The notes under the pieces are model-generated. The model was not told the origin of the DNA. It saw only the letters and a program-made list of their open reading frames with translations, and did no database searches. Position numbers and translations under genes: made by a program. Shown in pieces: positions 18,966 to 29,611 of a stretch of DNA of 53,585 bases (position 1 is its first letter; each line of letters begins with the position of its first letter). The stretch covers positions 1 through 53,585 of the forward strand of contig JAQCGH010000009.1 of assembly GCA_027620015.1 (NCBI GenBank). Direction: 5' to 3'. This DNA comes from Cyanobacteriota bacterium (lineage in GTDB: Bacteria; Cyanobacteriota; Cyanobacteriia; PCC-6307; Cyanobiaceae).

Positions 18966-19166
18966 TTGGCTGACGGCACCTATTTGAGCAACGCCATTAC
19001 CGACGTTCCCCCTTTCTGGTTTAACTACCAGCTCGGCTGCTGGAGCTTGGCCCGGGAGCGGGATTGCCTGGGGTCCAAAGCTCGCAAGACGGAATCATCT
19101 GGCATAGCAGTGGATCTTTAAAGGCGCTTGCTGAAGCGGGAATTCCGCCGCCGGCTTAAGGGCTGA
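18966..19166 (+). pseudogene. Decayed DUF2062 membrane-protein gene fragment
   Basis: One plus-strand frame from about 18966 reads GTYLSNAITDVPPFWFNYQL, then GCWSLARERD. This resembles the conserved middle of DUF2062 proteins (GTWxSNPLTxVPxYWxNYQLG). An in-frame TAA occurs at 19119-19121. The same frame then gives a basic tail, RRLLKREFRRRLKG, and a TGA at 19164-19166, as in the arginine-rich ends of that family. The N-terminal third and the last transmembrane segment are missing, and no good start codon is present. The family match is from memory of the motif and needs a profile search. Confidence 0.5.
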
Positions 19167-19176
19167 ACAGCACCTT

Positions 19177-19365
19177 TCAGGAGCTAGCCGAACCAGGAAA
19201 CACCATTAGGTCGATATGACCGCCCACGGGATGGCGCCATTCGCGGAATTCCTCAGCCAGGGCGTGCTGCTCGTGGGGCAACGACTTGGCCTGCAGCTCC
19301 TGTAGCCGTTGGTGCACCAGGTCGAGAGTGTCGTCTATCAATTGGGCCGCCTGCTCGGACGTCAT
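19177..19365 (-). CDS. Small helical hypothetical protein
   Basis: A 62-residue soluble protein beginning MTSEQAAQLIDDTLDLVHQRL. It is predicted to be mostly helical and charged up to about residue 45, then WRHPVGGHIDLMVFPGSASS. Its composition is coding-like and matches the genome average. It is isolated between the DUF2062 relic and another tiny gene. I do not recognise it. Confidence 0.5.
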   Translation of the reverse strand: MTSEQAAQLIDDTLDLVHQRLQELQAKSLPHEQHALAEEFREWRHPVGGHIDLMVFPGSASS

Positions 19366-19493
19366 GGCATCGCCTGCATTAGGTACCCAGGTTCTAACTA
19401 GGCCTTTAAGGGCTCGTTGTAGCAGACGTCACGACCGCGCCAACCGCTCCTTGGAAGCCAAAAGCCCCAGCAGTGAGAGAATCAATTTCACCT

Positions 19494-19499
19494 CAGGGG
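19494..19499 (+). promoter_or_regulatory. Ribosome binding site for the 49-residue membrane protein
   Basis: AGGGGA complementary to the 16S rRNA tail, 5-6 nt before the GTG at 19505. It is stronger than most start regions in this window, many of which lack an obvious Shine-Dalgarno sequence. Confidence 0.5.
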
Positions 19500-19504
19500 A
19501 ACTC

Positions 19505-19650
19505 GTGACCAATAGCAAGGGATCTCCGCGCTCAGCCCTGTCAACCCTGCTGCTTGGCTTCGGCGCCGCCGGCGTCTTGGCCCTGCTGGTGTGGCTGACG
19601 CTGGTAATGCTCGACCTCAAACATCTGAACACATCTGGCTTCACCCTGCC

Positions 19651-19654
<4 letters not shown>
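19505..19654 (+). CDS. Small single-pass membrane protein
   Basis: From a GTG at 19505 this encodes 49 residues: a short polar N-terminus (TNSKGSPRSALS), one transmembrane helix (LLLGFGAAGVLALLVWLTLVML) and a tail ending SGFTLP. An AGGGGA sequence lies about 6 nt upstream of the GTG, which decides this start. The 3' end overlaps the convergent (p)ppGpp synthetase gene by 4 nt. Function unknown. Confidence 0.55.
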
Positions 19655-22033
<2,379 letters not shown>

Positions 22034-22035
<2 letters not shown>

Positions 22036-23635
22036 GACCAGCCCCGTGCTCTCAATTGAGAACCTGGTGGTGCGCTATCCCGCAGCGGAGCAGCCCACCC
22101 TCAACGGCCTGAACCTGACCCTGGCCTGCGGCGATCGGCTAGCCCTGGTGGGTCCTTCCGGCTGCGGCAAAAGCACGGTGGCTAGGGCCGTGCTGCAACT
22201 TCTGCCCCCGGGCAGCCAATGCAGCGGATCCCTGCTGCTAGCGGGTCAGAACCCCAGCCAACTGGGCCGGCCGGCCCTGCGCCAACTGCGTGGTGAAGCG
22301 GTAGGGCTGGTTTTCCAAGACCCGATGACCCGGCTCAACCCGCTGCTCACGATCGGCGCTCACCTAGCCGACACCCTGGCGGCCCACCGACCCCGCTGGC
22401 AGAGGAGCCACGTGCGGCAACGGGCGATGCAATTGCTCGAGCGGGTAGGCATCGGCCCAGAGCGCTACGGCAGCTACCCCCATGAATTCAGTGGCGGCAT
22501 GCGCCAGCGATTAGCGATCGCCCTGGCTATGGCCTTGGAACCGCCGCTAGTGATCGCCGACGAACCCACCACAAGCCTGGATGTGGCCGTAGCAGGCCAG
22601 GTGATGGCAGAGCTCAGCAACCTCTGCCGCGAGGCGGGCAGCGCCCTATTACTGATCAGCCACGACCTGGCCATGGCGGGCCGCTGGTGCGATCAGATCG
22701 CCGTGCTGGATCAAGGGCAGCTGGTGGAACAGGCGCCAGCCCGGCAGCTGCTGCTGGCGCCTGCCTCAGCTCTGGCCCAACGGCTAGTGGCCAAGGCACG
22801 GGAGCGGGAAGGCGCCGAAAGTTTGCCGCCACCGCCAGCACCACTACTGCTGGAAATCGAGCAGCTGCGCAGCTGGCATCCACTGCCATCCCTGCTTTGG
22901 CAAGCCCGCTGGCTCAAGGCGGTGGATGGCGTCAGCCTGCGCCTGCAGCAAGGCGAAACCATCGGCTTGGTGGGAACTTCCGGCTGCGGCAAAAGCACCC
23001 TCTGCCGTGCCCTGATGGGGCTGGCACCCGTGCGGGGTGGCACGGTGCGGCTGCAGGGCACAAACCTGCTCAGCCTGCGGGGCCGAGCCCTGCGTCAGGC
23101 CAGGCGCGGCATCCAAATGGTGTTTCAGGACCCGCTGGCCTGCCTCAACCCCCAGATGGTGGTAGGTGAAGCGATTGCCGATCCCCTGCTGATCCACGGC
23201 CTAGCCAACCGCTCCCAGGCCCGGCAGCGCGCCCGCGAACTGCTAACAGCGGTGGGGCTTACTCCCCCGGAAGCATTTGAAAACCGTCTGCCCCGACAGC
23301 TCTCTGGCGGCCAGCAACAACGGATAGCGATTGCCAGGGCCCTAATCCTGGAGCCCCAGGTGTTGCTCTGCGATGAGAGCGTCAGCATGCTGGACGCCGA
23401 GGTGCAGGCAGAGGTGCTGGCCCTGCTGCGGGAGTTGCAGGAGCGTCTGGGGCTCGGGATGCTTTTTGTGACCCACGACCTCTCGGTGGCCAGCGGCTTC
23501 TGCCACCGGGTGCTTGTGCTGGAGGGGGGAAAGATCGTGGAGGAGGGCCCCGGCTCCCGGCTACTGAGCGATCCCCAAACTGAGATCACCCGAACCCTGG
23601 TAGAAGCCTGCCCGCGACTACCTAGAGCCGCCTGA
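22034..23635 (+). CDS. Fused double ABC ATPase of the peptide/nickel (Dpp/Opp) type
   Basis: One 533-residue polypeptide carries two complete nucleotide-binding domains. The first has Walker A GPSGCGKST (40-48), signature EFSGGMRQRLAIA and Walker B VIADEPTTSLD. The second has GTSGCGKSTLC, signature QLSGGQQQRIAIA and VLLCDESVSMLD. These match DppD- and DppF-like halves that energise oligopeptide or nickel importers. No permease or binding-protein gene is nearby, so the partners must lie elsewhere. The start ATG at 22034 shares bases with the divergent RSH start codon. The 3' end overlaps the convergent pseudouridine synthase gene by 14 nt. Confidence 0.9.
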
Positions 23636-24566
23636 GCACGGCCAGCAAACGCTCAAACACCTCCGGTAGCGGCGCTTCGCACACCAGTCGCTCCTGGGTG
23701 ATCGGATGATCGAGCCCCAGCTGCACCGCATGCAGGGCCTGGCCGGGCAGCTCAATAGGCAGCTTGCGGCAGCGGGAGTAGGTGGGGTCACCAACGATCG
23801 GATGACCAACATGAGCACAATGCACTCGGATCTGGTGGGTGCGTCCGGTGTCGAGCTTGAAACGCAGCAGGCTGTAATCCCCCAGGCGCTCGATCAGACG
23901 CCAGTGGGTGCATGCATGGCGGCCAGTGGCGTCGTGGACCACCGCATATTTCTTGCGGTCGGCAGGATGGCGCCCGATCGCCCCGACGATCGTGCCGGAG
24001 TCGCCCACTGGCTGCCCGTGCACCACCGCCAGATACTGGCGAGAAGCGATGCGCTTCTGGATCTGCACCTGCAGCTTCACCAGGGCTTCCTGGCTCTTGG
24101 CTACGACGATGCACCCCGTGGTGTCTTTATCGAGCCGGTGCACAATCCCAGGCCGCAGTTCACCGCCGATGCCGGGCAGGTCTGGGCAATGGTGCAACAG
24201 GCCGTTCACCAATGTTCCGTCTTTGTTGCCTGGCGCTGGGTGCACCGTGAGCCCGGCGGGCTTGTTGAGCACAATCAGATGCTCGTCCTCAAACAGCACA
24301 TCCAGGGACATCGCCTGGGCCACCAGATAGGGGAGCGGCTCGGGGGGCGGCATCCACAGCTCCACTACGTCGTTTGAGCGCAGCGGTGTTTTGGCCCGGC
24401 CGGTGATGCCATTAACCCTCACGTAGCCGGCATCAATGAACTTTTGGATCCGGGCGCGGCTCTGCTCCGGCCGCTGGGCCACTAGCCAACGATCCAGTCG
24501 CATCGGCAGCGGCTTGGGATAGGTGAGCGTGAGTAGCTCCCCTTCGCCCTCACCAAATTCACTCAT
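23622..24566 (-). CDS. rluD: RluD-like large-subunit pseudouridine synthase
   Basis: The 314-residue RluA-family enzyme has an N-terminal S4 RNA-binding domain (MRLDRWLVAQRPEQSRARIQ) and the catalytic motif GIVHRLDKDTTGCIVVAK with the active-site Asp. The C-terminus contains RTHQIRVHCAHVGHPIVGD. RluD modifies the helix 69 loop of 23S rRNA. The domain layout favours RluD over RluA or RluC, but specificity is not proven. The start overlaps the rbgA stop by an ATGA junction. Confidence 0.9.
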   Translation of the reverse strand: MSEFGEGEGELLTLTYPKPLPMRLDRWLVAQRPEQSRARIQKFIDAGYVRVNGITGRAKTPLRSNDVVELWMPPPEPLPYLVAQAMSLDVLFEDEHLIVLNKPAGLTVHPAPGNKDGTLVNGLLHHCPDLPGIGGELRPGIVHRLDKDTTGCIVVAKSQEALVKLQVQIQKRIASRQYLAVVHGQPVGDSGTIVGAIGRHPADRKKYAVVHDATGRHACTHWRLIERLGDYSLLRFKLDTGRTHQIRVHCAHVGHPIVGDPTYSRCRKLPIELPGQALHAVQLGLDHPITQERLVCEAPLPEVFERLLAVLRRL

Positions 24567-25465
24567 GGCGTCGGCAGCACGGGCAGCTCAAGGGCAATAG
24601 CACCCAAACGAGCGCAGCGAAAATCATCGAGCAGCTTGGTGGCCATGCGCAGGCTGTCGCCGCTGGTATGGCGCTCTGCAGCGGTCACCAGCCAACCCTC
24701 AACATCCGGACCGCCGCCGGGCAACTCACCAAGAGGAATGCCATAGCGCTTACCCACGAGCCCAGGCGGCACACCAGCAGCGGGCTCGGCTTCAAGCAGG
24801 TTGAGCAGTTGCAGGAAGGCCCGGGCTGCGGCCTCGTTGTCGTAGGCCGCCTGGCCAATGTCGTCGCAGAGGGCTAGGCGCAGGGCTGCCTGCTGATCGT
24901 CAAGGCGGGGCGGCAGCACGCCAGGGGCGTCGAGCAGGTCGAGGTCTTGGCCCAGCCGCACCCAGCGCAGGCTGCGAGTCACACCGGCGCGGCGGGCGCT
25001 GTCTACGACTTTTTGGCGCACCAGCCGGTTGATCAGGGCCGATTTACCCACATTGGGGAAGCCCAGCATCAGGGCCCGCACCGGCCGTGGCTTCATGCCA
25101 CGCCCAGCCCGGCGAACATTGAGTGCTATGCCAGCTCTGATTGCCGCCTGCTGCAGCTGCTTAACACCGGTGCCGACCTTGGCATCACACCACCAGCAGG
25201 TTTGCTCCTGGGCGCGGAACCAGGCGGTCCAGGCAATGCGCACCGGCGGCGGGATCATGTCTACCCGGTTGAGCACTAGCAGGTGTTGCTTATTGCCAAT
25301 CCACCGCTGCAGCCGCGGGTGAGAGGTGGCCATTGGTATGCGGGCATCGCGCACCTCAATCACCAGGTCCACCTTGGCCAGGTTGGCGCTGAGAGCTTTT
25401 TCCGCCTTGGCGATGTGGCCTGGATACCACTGAATCGCTGGAGCGTTGACGCTGAGCTGGGTCAC
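24563..25465 (-). CDS. rbgA: Ribosome biogenesis GTPase RbgA/YlqF
   Basis: A circularly permuted GTPase acting late in 50S assembly. The 300-residue protein starts with QWYPGHIAKAEKAL. It shows the permuted order: G4 LVLNRVDM, then G1 GFPNVGKSALINRL, G2 region RAGVTRSL and G3 DAPGVLPP, with a C-terminal helical RNA-binding region. The GTG start at 25465 directly follows the UspA stop codon. The three minus-strand genes uspA, rbgA and rluD are therefore tightly packed. Confidence 0.93.
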   Translation of the reverse strand: MTQLSVNAPAIQWYPGHIAKAEKALSANLAKVDLVIEVRDARIPMATSHPRLQRWIGNKQHLLVLNRVDMIPPPVRIAWTAWFRAQEQTCWWCDAKVGTGVKQLQQAAIRAGIALNVRRAGRGMKPRPVRALMLGFPNVGKSALINRLVRQKVVDSARRAGVTRSLRWVRLGQDLDLLDAPGVLPPRLDDQQAALRLALCDDIGQAAYDNEAAARAFLQLLNLLEAEPAAGVPPGLVGKRYGIPLGELPGGGPDVEGWLVTAAERHTSGDSLRMATKLLDDFRCARLGAIALELPVLPTP

Positions 25466-25840
25466 CTAAGGCACCACCAGCACCGGACAGGGAGCCAGCT
25501 GTATCACCCGAGCGGCGGTGCTCTGCTGATCACTCTCGATCGCAATGCCGCGGGTGCCCATCACGATCACGTCAGCATTGATCTCATCTGCCACATCGCC
25601 GATCACGAAGGCGGGCTTACCTTCCCGCTCGATCACCTGGCAGCTGACGCCGGCCTCCTCAAAGCGAGCGCGAGCTTGCTGCAGCAGTGCAGCAACCGCC
25701 GCTGGGTCATCCTGCTCCGGCTCCACTACCGACAGCAACACAAGAGTGCTGGAGTGCTGCTGGGCGAGTTTCAAGGCCACCGCAGCCGTTTCCATCGCCT
25801 GGCGGCTCCGGTCGATGGGGAAAAGAACGGTGTCAAACAT
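25466..25840 (-). CDS. Universal stress protein family (UspA) protein
   Basis: A single-domain 124-residue Usp protein with N-terminal VLFPIDRSRQAMETAAVALKLA, DVIVMGTRGIAI and the ending VIQLAPCPVLVVP. The nucleotide-binding loop is GTRG, but the downstream G(S/T) part of the G-2x-G-9x-G(S/T) motif is not conserved, so ATP binding is doubtful. It precedes rbgA on the same strand with no gap. Confidence 0.9.
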   Translation of the reverse strand: MFDTVLFPIDRSRQAMETAAVALKLAQQHSSTLVLLSVVEPEQDDPAAVAALLQQARARFEEAGVSCQVIEREGKPAFVIGDVADEINADVIVMGTRGIAIESDQQSTAARVIQLAPCPVLVVP

Positions 25841-25998
25841 GGGGCGAAATGCGGCTGGGCAGATACGAGCCCGTGGTTTCAGTTTGGGGGTCCCACCCTC
25901 GTAAGGCCAAGGCGGGCGGCAGGGGGGAATCCGAAGCAGGAATCGGCTGGGGGGTGCGGGGGCTAATCTCCCCCGGCAATTCAGTTATTCCATAACTC

Positions 25999-27204
25999 AT
26001 GGCGAAGCGATCCCTGGCCAGCCTTTCGGCCGATGAGCTCCGCGGCAAGCGCGTGCTGGTGCGGGTCGACTTCAACGTACCGCTAGATGACGCCGGTGCC
26101 ATCACCGACGACACCCGCATCCGAGCCGCCCTGCCAACGATCAATGACCTGAGCAGCAAGGGCGCCAAGGTGATCCTGGCGGCCCACTTCGGCCGTCCTA
26201 AGGGCCAGGTGAACGAAGCCATGCGCCTCACCCCCGTGGCTGCTCGCCTCAGCGAACTGCTCAGCAAGCCCGTGGTAAAAACCGACAGTTGCATCGGCCC
26301 CGACGCCGAAGCCAAGGTGGCAGCCATGGCCGAAGGGGATGTGGTGCTGCTTGAAAACGTGCGCTTCTTCGCCGAAGAAGAAAAAAACGATGCCGGCTTC
26401 GCCGCCAAGCTGGCCGCCCTTGCAGATGTCTACGTAAACGACGCCTTTGGCGCTGCCCACCGAGCCCACGCCTCCACCGAAGGGGTCACCAAGGCTCTGA
26501 GGCCGAGCGTTGCCGGCTACCTCATGGAGAAGGAGCTGCAATATCTGCAGGGCGCCATCGATGAGCCCAAGCGTCCCCTGGCGGCAATCGTGGGCGGCTC
26601 CAAAGTGAGCTCCAAAATCGGCGTGCTCGAGGCCCTAATCGATAAGTGCGACAAGGTGCTTATCGGCGGCGGCATGATTTTCACCTTCTACAAAGCCCGC
26701 GGCCTGGCGGTGGGCAAAAGCTTGGTGGAAGAGGACAAGCTGGAGCTGGCCAAAGAGCTCGAGGCCAAGGCGGCCGCAAAGGGCGTGCAGCTACTACTGC
26801 CCACCGATGTGGTGCTGGCCGACAACTTTGCCCCGGACGCCAACAGCCAGACCGTGGCGATCGACGCTATCCCCGATGGCTGGATGGGCTTGGACATCGG
26901 CCCCGACTCGCTCAAAGCCTTCCAGGAGGCCCTATCCGACTGCAAAACGGTGATCTGGAACGGCCCAATGGGCGTGTTCGAGTTCGATAAATTTGCCGCC
27001 GGCACCAACGGCATCGCCCACACCCTGGCAGACCTGAGCGGCAAGGGCTGCTGCACGATCATCGGCGGCGGCGACTCTGTGGCGGCCGTGGAAAAGGTGG
27101 GCGTGGCCGAGAAGATGTCCCACATCTCTACCGGCGGTGGAGCCAGCCTGGAGCTGCTGGAAGGCAAAGTGCTACCAGGCGTAGCAGCCCTGGATGAAGC
27201 CTGA
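25999..27204 (+). CDS. pgk: Phosphoglycerate kinase
   Basis: Pgk catalyses ATP transfer between 3-phosphoglycerate and 1,3-bisphosphoglycerate in the Calvin cycle and glycolysis. The 401-residue product has full family features: [29 protein letters not shown], the [13 protein letters not shown]-type nucleotide loop ([13 protein letters not shown]), [14 protein letters not shown] and the C-terminal [15 protein letters not shown] followed by [15 protein letters not shown]. It diverges from uspA across about 160 bp. Confidence 0.98.
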   Translation: MAKRSLASLSADELRGKRVLVRVDFNVPLDDAGAITDDTRIRAALPTINDLSSKGAKVILAAHFGRPKGQVNEAMRLTPVAARLSELLSKPVVKTDSCIGPDAEAKVAAMAEGDVVLLENVRFFAEEEKNDAGFAAKLAALADVYVNDAFGAAHRAHASTEGVTKALRPSVAGYLMEKELQYLQGAIDEPKRPLAAIVGGSKVSSKIGVLEALIDKCDKVLIGGGMIFTFYKARGLAVGKSLVEEDKLELAKELEAKAAAKGVQLLLPTDVVLADNFAPDANSQTVAIDAIPDGWMGLDIGPDSLKAFQEALSDCKTVIWNGPMGVFEFDKFAAGTNGIAHTLADLSGKGCCTIIGGGDSVAAVEKVGVAEKMSHISTGGGASLELLEGKVLPGVAALDEA

Positions 27205-27210
27205 TCAAAG

Positions 27211-27972
27211 TTAAGGGTTGAGCTGGGCCTTATCGGCCACCACCAGCACCCGCTTGGTGGCACTAATGATCCCCTTGGGATGCACCAGCAAAATCGCCCA
27301 GGTTTGGGCTCCCACTGTGTAGGGAGCCTGCACCGACTTGAACAGGCCGCCGCCAGCCAATGCTCCCAGCTGCAGCTCTGGACTCTCAAAAGCATTCACC
27401 TGCTGGCCAGTGAGGGACACCAAACCACCCGCCAAGACCGCCCCCTCCAGGGGATCATCAAATAAGACGTCAACGTCATATCGCTGACCCGTGAGCACCG
27501 CATCCGGGATTAAAAGGCTCACGGGCAAATCGGCCTCACCGCTCCGCAAAAAGCTCTGCTCGCGAATCACGGTCTGGGAGTTAATGCGGCCACCGCTGCT
27601 GCCTAGAACAAGCTGTTGCTGGGTATCGAGCCGGTAGCGAGTAGAGCCGTCCTGCCGGCTACCGGTCACCTTGAGCTGCACGGTGCTGCGGCCATCACGC
27701 AGGGGCTTGCCCGTGGTGATCTGCCAGCTGGCATCGGGAAATTGCCTCAGCAGGCTGCGACGACGCAATTCCAGCAGGGTTACGTCGAGCCCAGGACCGT
27801 TCTCCATGGCGCTCTTGAGCTCGCCGGTGCCGTTAAGTGCCGTTTCAAGGTTCTGCAACTGGACCGCGCTGGGCACGGCGGCGGCGAGCGATGGCAGCGC
27901 GCTACCCAGCAGGACAGCCAAACCAGCCAAGTTTCGGGGCAGAAATCGGCCAAGAAGATGGAGACGCGGCAT
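27211..27972 (-). CDS. Exported conserved-type protein of unknown function
   Basis: A 253-residue protein with a cleavable-looking signal sequence (LAGLAVLLGSALPSLAAAVP, about residues 15-34), followed by a mostly beta-type sequence with ITTGKPLRDGRSTVQLKVTG, STRYRLDTQQQLVLGSSGG, and a C-terminus including TWAILLVHPKGIISATKRVL. No enzyme motif is evident. It is convergent with pgk (6 bp apart) and divergent from murG with about 50 bp between starts. I do not recognise the family. Confidence 0.72.
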   Translation of the reverse strand: MPRLHLLGRFLPRNLAGLAVLLGSALPSLAAAVPSAVQLQNLETALNGTGELKSAMENGPGLDVTLLELRRRSLLRQFPDASWQITTGKPLRDGRSTVQLKVTGSRQDGSTRYRLDTQQQLVLGSSGGRINSQTVIREQSFLRSGEADLPVSLLIPDAVLTGQRYDVDVLFDDPLEGAVLAGGLVSLTGQQVNAFESPELQLGALAGGGLFKSVQAPYTVGAQTWAILLVHPKGIISATKRVLVVADKAQLNP

Positions 27973-28022
27973 GAGGCGGCGGAAACCGCTTTTAAGTTAG
28001 GCACGCTTCAGCCCCAGCACCC

Positions 28023-29093
28023 ATGCCCAGGCTTCTAATCGCTGCCAGCGGCACCGGTGGCCACCTATTTCCAGCCTTAGCGGTGGCCGATGCCATGCCG
28101 GCTGATTGGAGCGTGTCGTGGCTGGGGGTGCCAGACCGACTGGAACGCCAGCTGGTGCCAAGCCGCTATCCGCTGCACACGGTGCGAGCGGGTGGGCTGC
28201 AAGGCCGGGGCCTACGCAAGCTGATCAACCTGCTGCAACTTCTGCAAGCCATTCGATCGGTGCGACGGCTAATCCGGCGCGAACGCATCGCAGTGGTTTT
28301 CACCAGCGGCGGTTACATAGCGGCGCCTGCAATCCTGGCGGCCCGCTGGTGCAGCGTGCCGGTGGTGCTGCATGAGAGCAACGCTGTGCCTGGCAAGGTA
28401 ACTCGCCTGCTGGGCCGGCTCTGCAGCCAGGTGGCGGTGGGCCTGCCCCAGGCCGCTGCCCGCTTGCCACGCTGCCGGCCCGTAGTAACGGGAACGCCGG
28501 TGCGGCAAATCTTTCTCGAGCCCGCCCCCCTGCCAAACTGGGTACCCAAAGGCTCTGGGCCCCTGCTGCTGGTGATGGGCGGCAGCCAAGGAGCAGTGGG
28601 TCTAAACCAGATGGTGCGTCCCCTGCTTGCAAAGCTCACGGCCGCTGGCGTGCGGGTGGTGCATCTCACTGGCAGCAACGACCCGGAGGCAGGCCAGCCC
28701 CTGCCAGCAGGGGTAGTAGAGCTTGCCTTCAGCGACGAGATCCCCGGCCTGCTTCAGCACGCCGCCTTAGCAATCAGCCGCAGCGGCGCTGGCGCCCTCA
28801 GCGAGCTAGCCGTATGCGGCACCCCGGCGGTGCTGGTGCCCTATCCTGCCGCCGCCGACAACCACCAGGAAGTCAACGCGGCCGCCGCTGCTGAACTTGG
28901 GGCGGCAGTAATCGTGTGGCAGCACGGCCCTGCTGAACCAGCTCTCGAGCGCAGCCTCTGGCGGCTGCTGGGCCCGCGCCTGCGGAGGGCCGCTGCTGCT
29001 TGTGATCCCCTCACTGGCATGGCGGCAGCTATGAGCGAGCTGGCGGTGCGCGATGCCGATCAGCGAGTGGCGGCGATGCTGATACAGCCCTAA
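28023..29093 (+). CDS. murG: UDP-GlcNAc:lipid I N-acetylglucosaminyltransferase MurG
   Basis: MurG makes lipid II on the cytoplasmic face of the membrane. The GT28 protein is 356 residues long with the G-loops [17 protein letters not shown] at the N-terminus and [14 protein letters not shown] in the C-domain. [24 protein letters not shown] and the UDP-sugar site region [37 protein letters not shown] are also present. Its stop is followed by a toxin-antitoxin relic. Confidence 0.96.
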   Translation: MPRLLIAASGTGGHLFPALAVADAMPADWSVSWLGVPDRLERQLVPSRYPLHTVRAGGLQGRGLRKLINLLQLLQAIRSVRRLIRRERIAVVFTSGGYIAAPAILAARWCSVPVVLHESNAVPGKVTRLLGRLCSQVAVGLPQAAARLPRCRPVVTGTPVRQIFLEPAPLPNWVPKGSGPLLLVMGGSQGAVGLNQMVRPLLAKLTAAGVRVVHLTGSNDPEAGQPLPAGVVELAFSDEIPGLLQHAALAISRSGAGALSELAVCGTPAVLVPYPAAADNHQEVNAAAAAELGAAVIVWQHGPAEPALERSLWRLLGPRLRRAAAACDPLTGMAAAMSELAVRDADQRVAAMLIQP

Positions 29094-29120
29094 ATCCATT
29101 TAAAACAAGCTGGACAAAAA

Positions 29121-29380
29121 GTGGCAATTGAAACTACCTACAGCCAAGCCAAGTAAGGCTTGTAGGAACTTATAAATCATGCCTTGTAAGGCCGAGAGGT
29201 CGTGATGGTGAGGCTGCGATGTCGACCTAGTAGCTGCTCATGATGAACTTGCCGTCCTTCTGGAAACGGCCAATCTGCTGAGCTCAATCGGAGCGTTTTC
29301 TCACAGCTATAAACAGCGCTCGCGAGCAAAGCCTGCACCCGATAAATCTGACCGACCTTGTAATCAGCCTTGAAGGCTGA
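29121..29380 (+). pseudogene. Decayed YefM/Phd-type antitoxin gene
   Basis: Three plus-strand frames together rebuild a YefM-like antitoxin. From a GTG at 29121: VAIETTYSQAK, then stop codons at GL and EL and before GREVVMV (three in-frame stops between 29154 and 29190). After a frameshift near 29211: CDVDLVAAHDELAVLLETAN, LLSS. After a second shift near 29290: ERFLTAINSAREQSLHPINL and TDLVISLEG with TGA at 29378-29380. This follows the family order (ETTYxxAR..., REVVxI, EDVxLIxADEL, LLETxxLLxSPxNAERLLxAL, C-terminal LxLEG). The gene cannot produce the protein. Its partner toxin relic follows at once. Confidence 0.8.
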
Positions 29381-29383
29381 TTA
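29361..29383. repeat. Perfect 23-bp palindrome at the antitoxin/toxin relic junction
   Basis: Two perfect 11-bp arms (TAATCAGCCTT and its complement) flank a single central G. It spans the last codons of the antitoxin relic and the first base of the toxin relic, where roughly 25 toxin codons are missing. There is no T run after it on either strand, so it does not look like a terminator. Confidence 0.85.
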
Positions 29384-29611
29384 GTGATGCAAGCCACCTT
29401 GAAAGCCCCTTTTACATGCATCGGTAAACCAGAACCGCTCAAATGCTTGGGGCAGGGCGGTTGGTCTCGGCGGATCACCCAGGAACATCGCTGTGTTTAT
29501 TTGGTTCAAAGCAGCCGGGTCGAATTTCTGCAAGGCCGATATCACTACATAGAGCGCCCCAATTCCTGTCGCAAAGCCCTCAGGATGCGGCGATTGTTGC
29601 GGTGGCTCTGA
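29384..29611 (+). pseudogene. Truncated YoeB-type toxin relic
   Basis: This frame reads MQATLKAPFTCIGKPEPLK, GGWSRRITQEHRCVYLV, then VEFLQGRYHY, which is colinear with residues of about 27-84 of YoeB mRNA interferases. The Glu of KPEP, the Arg in WSRR, and the terminal His-Tyr of RYHY, all catalytic in YoeB, are kept. The N-terminal strand and helices are missing. The stop normally after YHY is lost, so the frame runs about 20 codons into the cobD 3' end on the other strand. An active toxin is unlikely because the fold's N-terminal half is gone and the antitoxin is dead. Confidence 0.82.

Noticed and set aside
29361-29383. The palindrome as a transcription terminator for murG
   Set aside because: It is followed by no T run on either strand and lies about 270 bp from the murG stop inside a decayed gene.
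29284-29478. A 64-codon minus-strand frame, and nearby antisense peptide ending KFIMSSY
   Set aside because: Both lie antisense to the YefM-YoeB relic, which explains the sequence on the plus strand. They show no motif or start region of their own.
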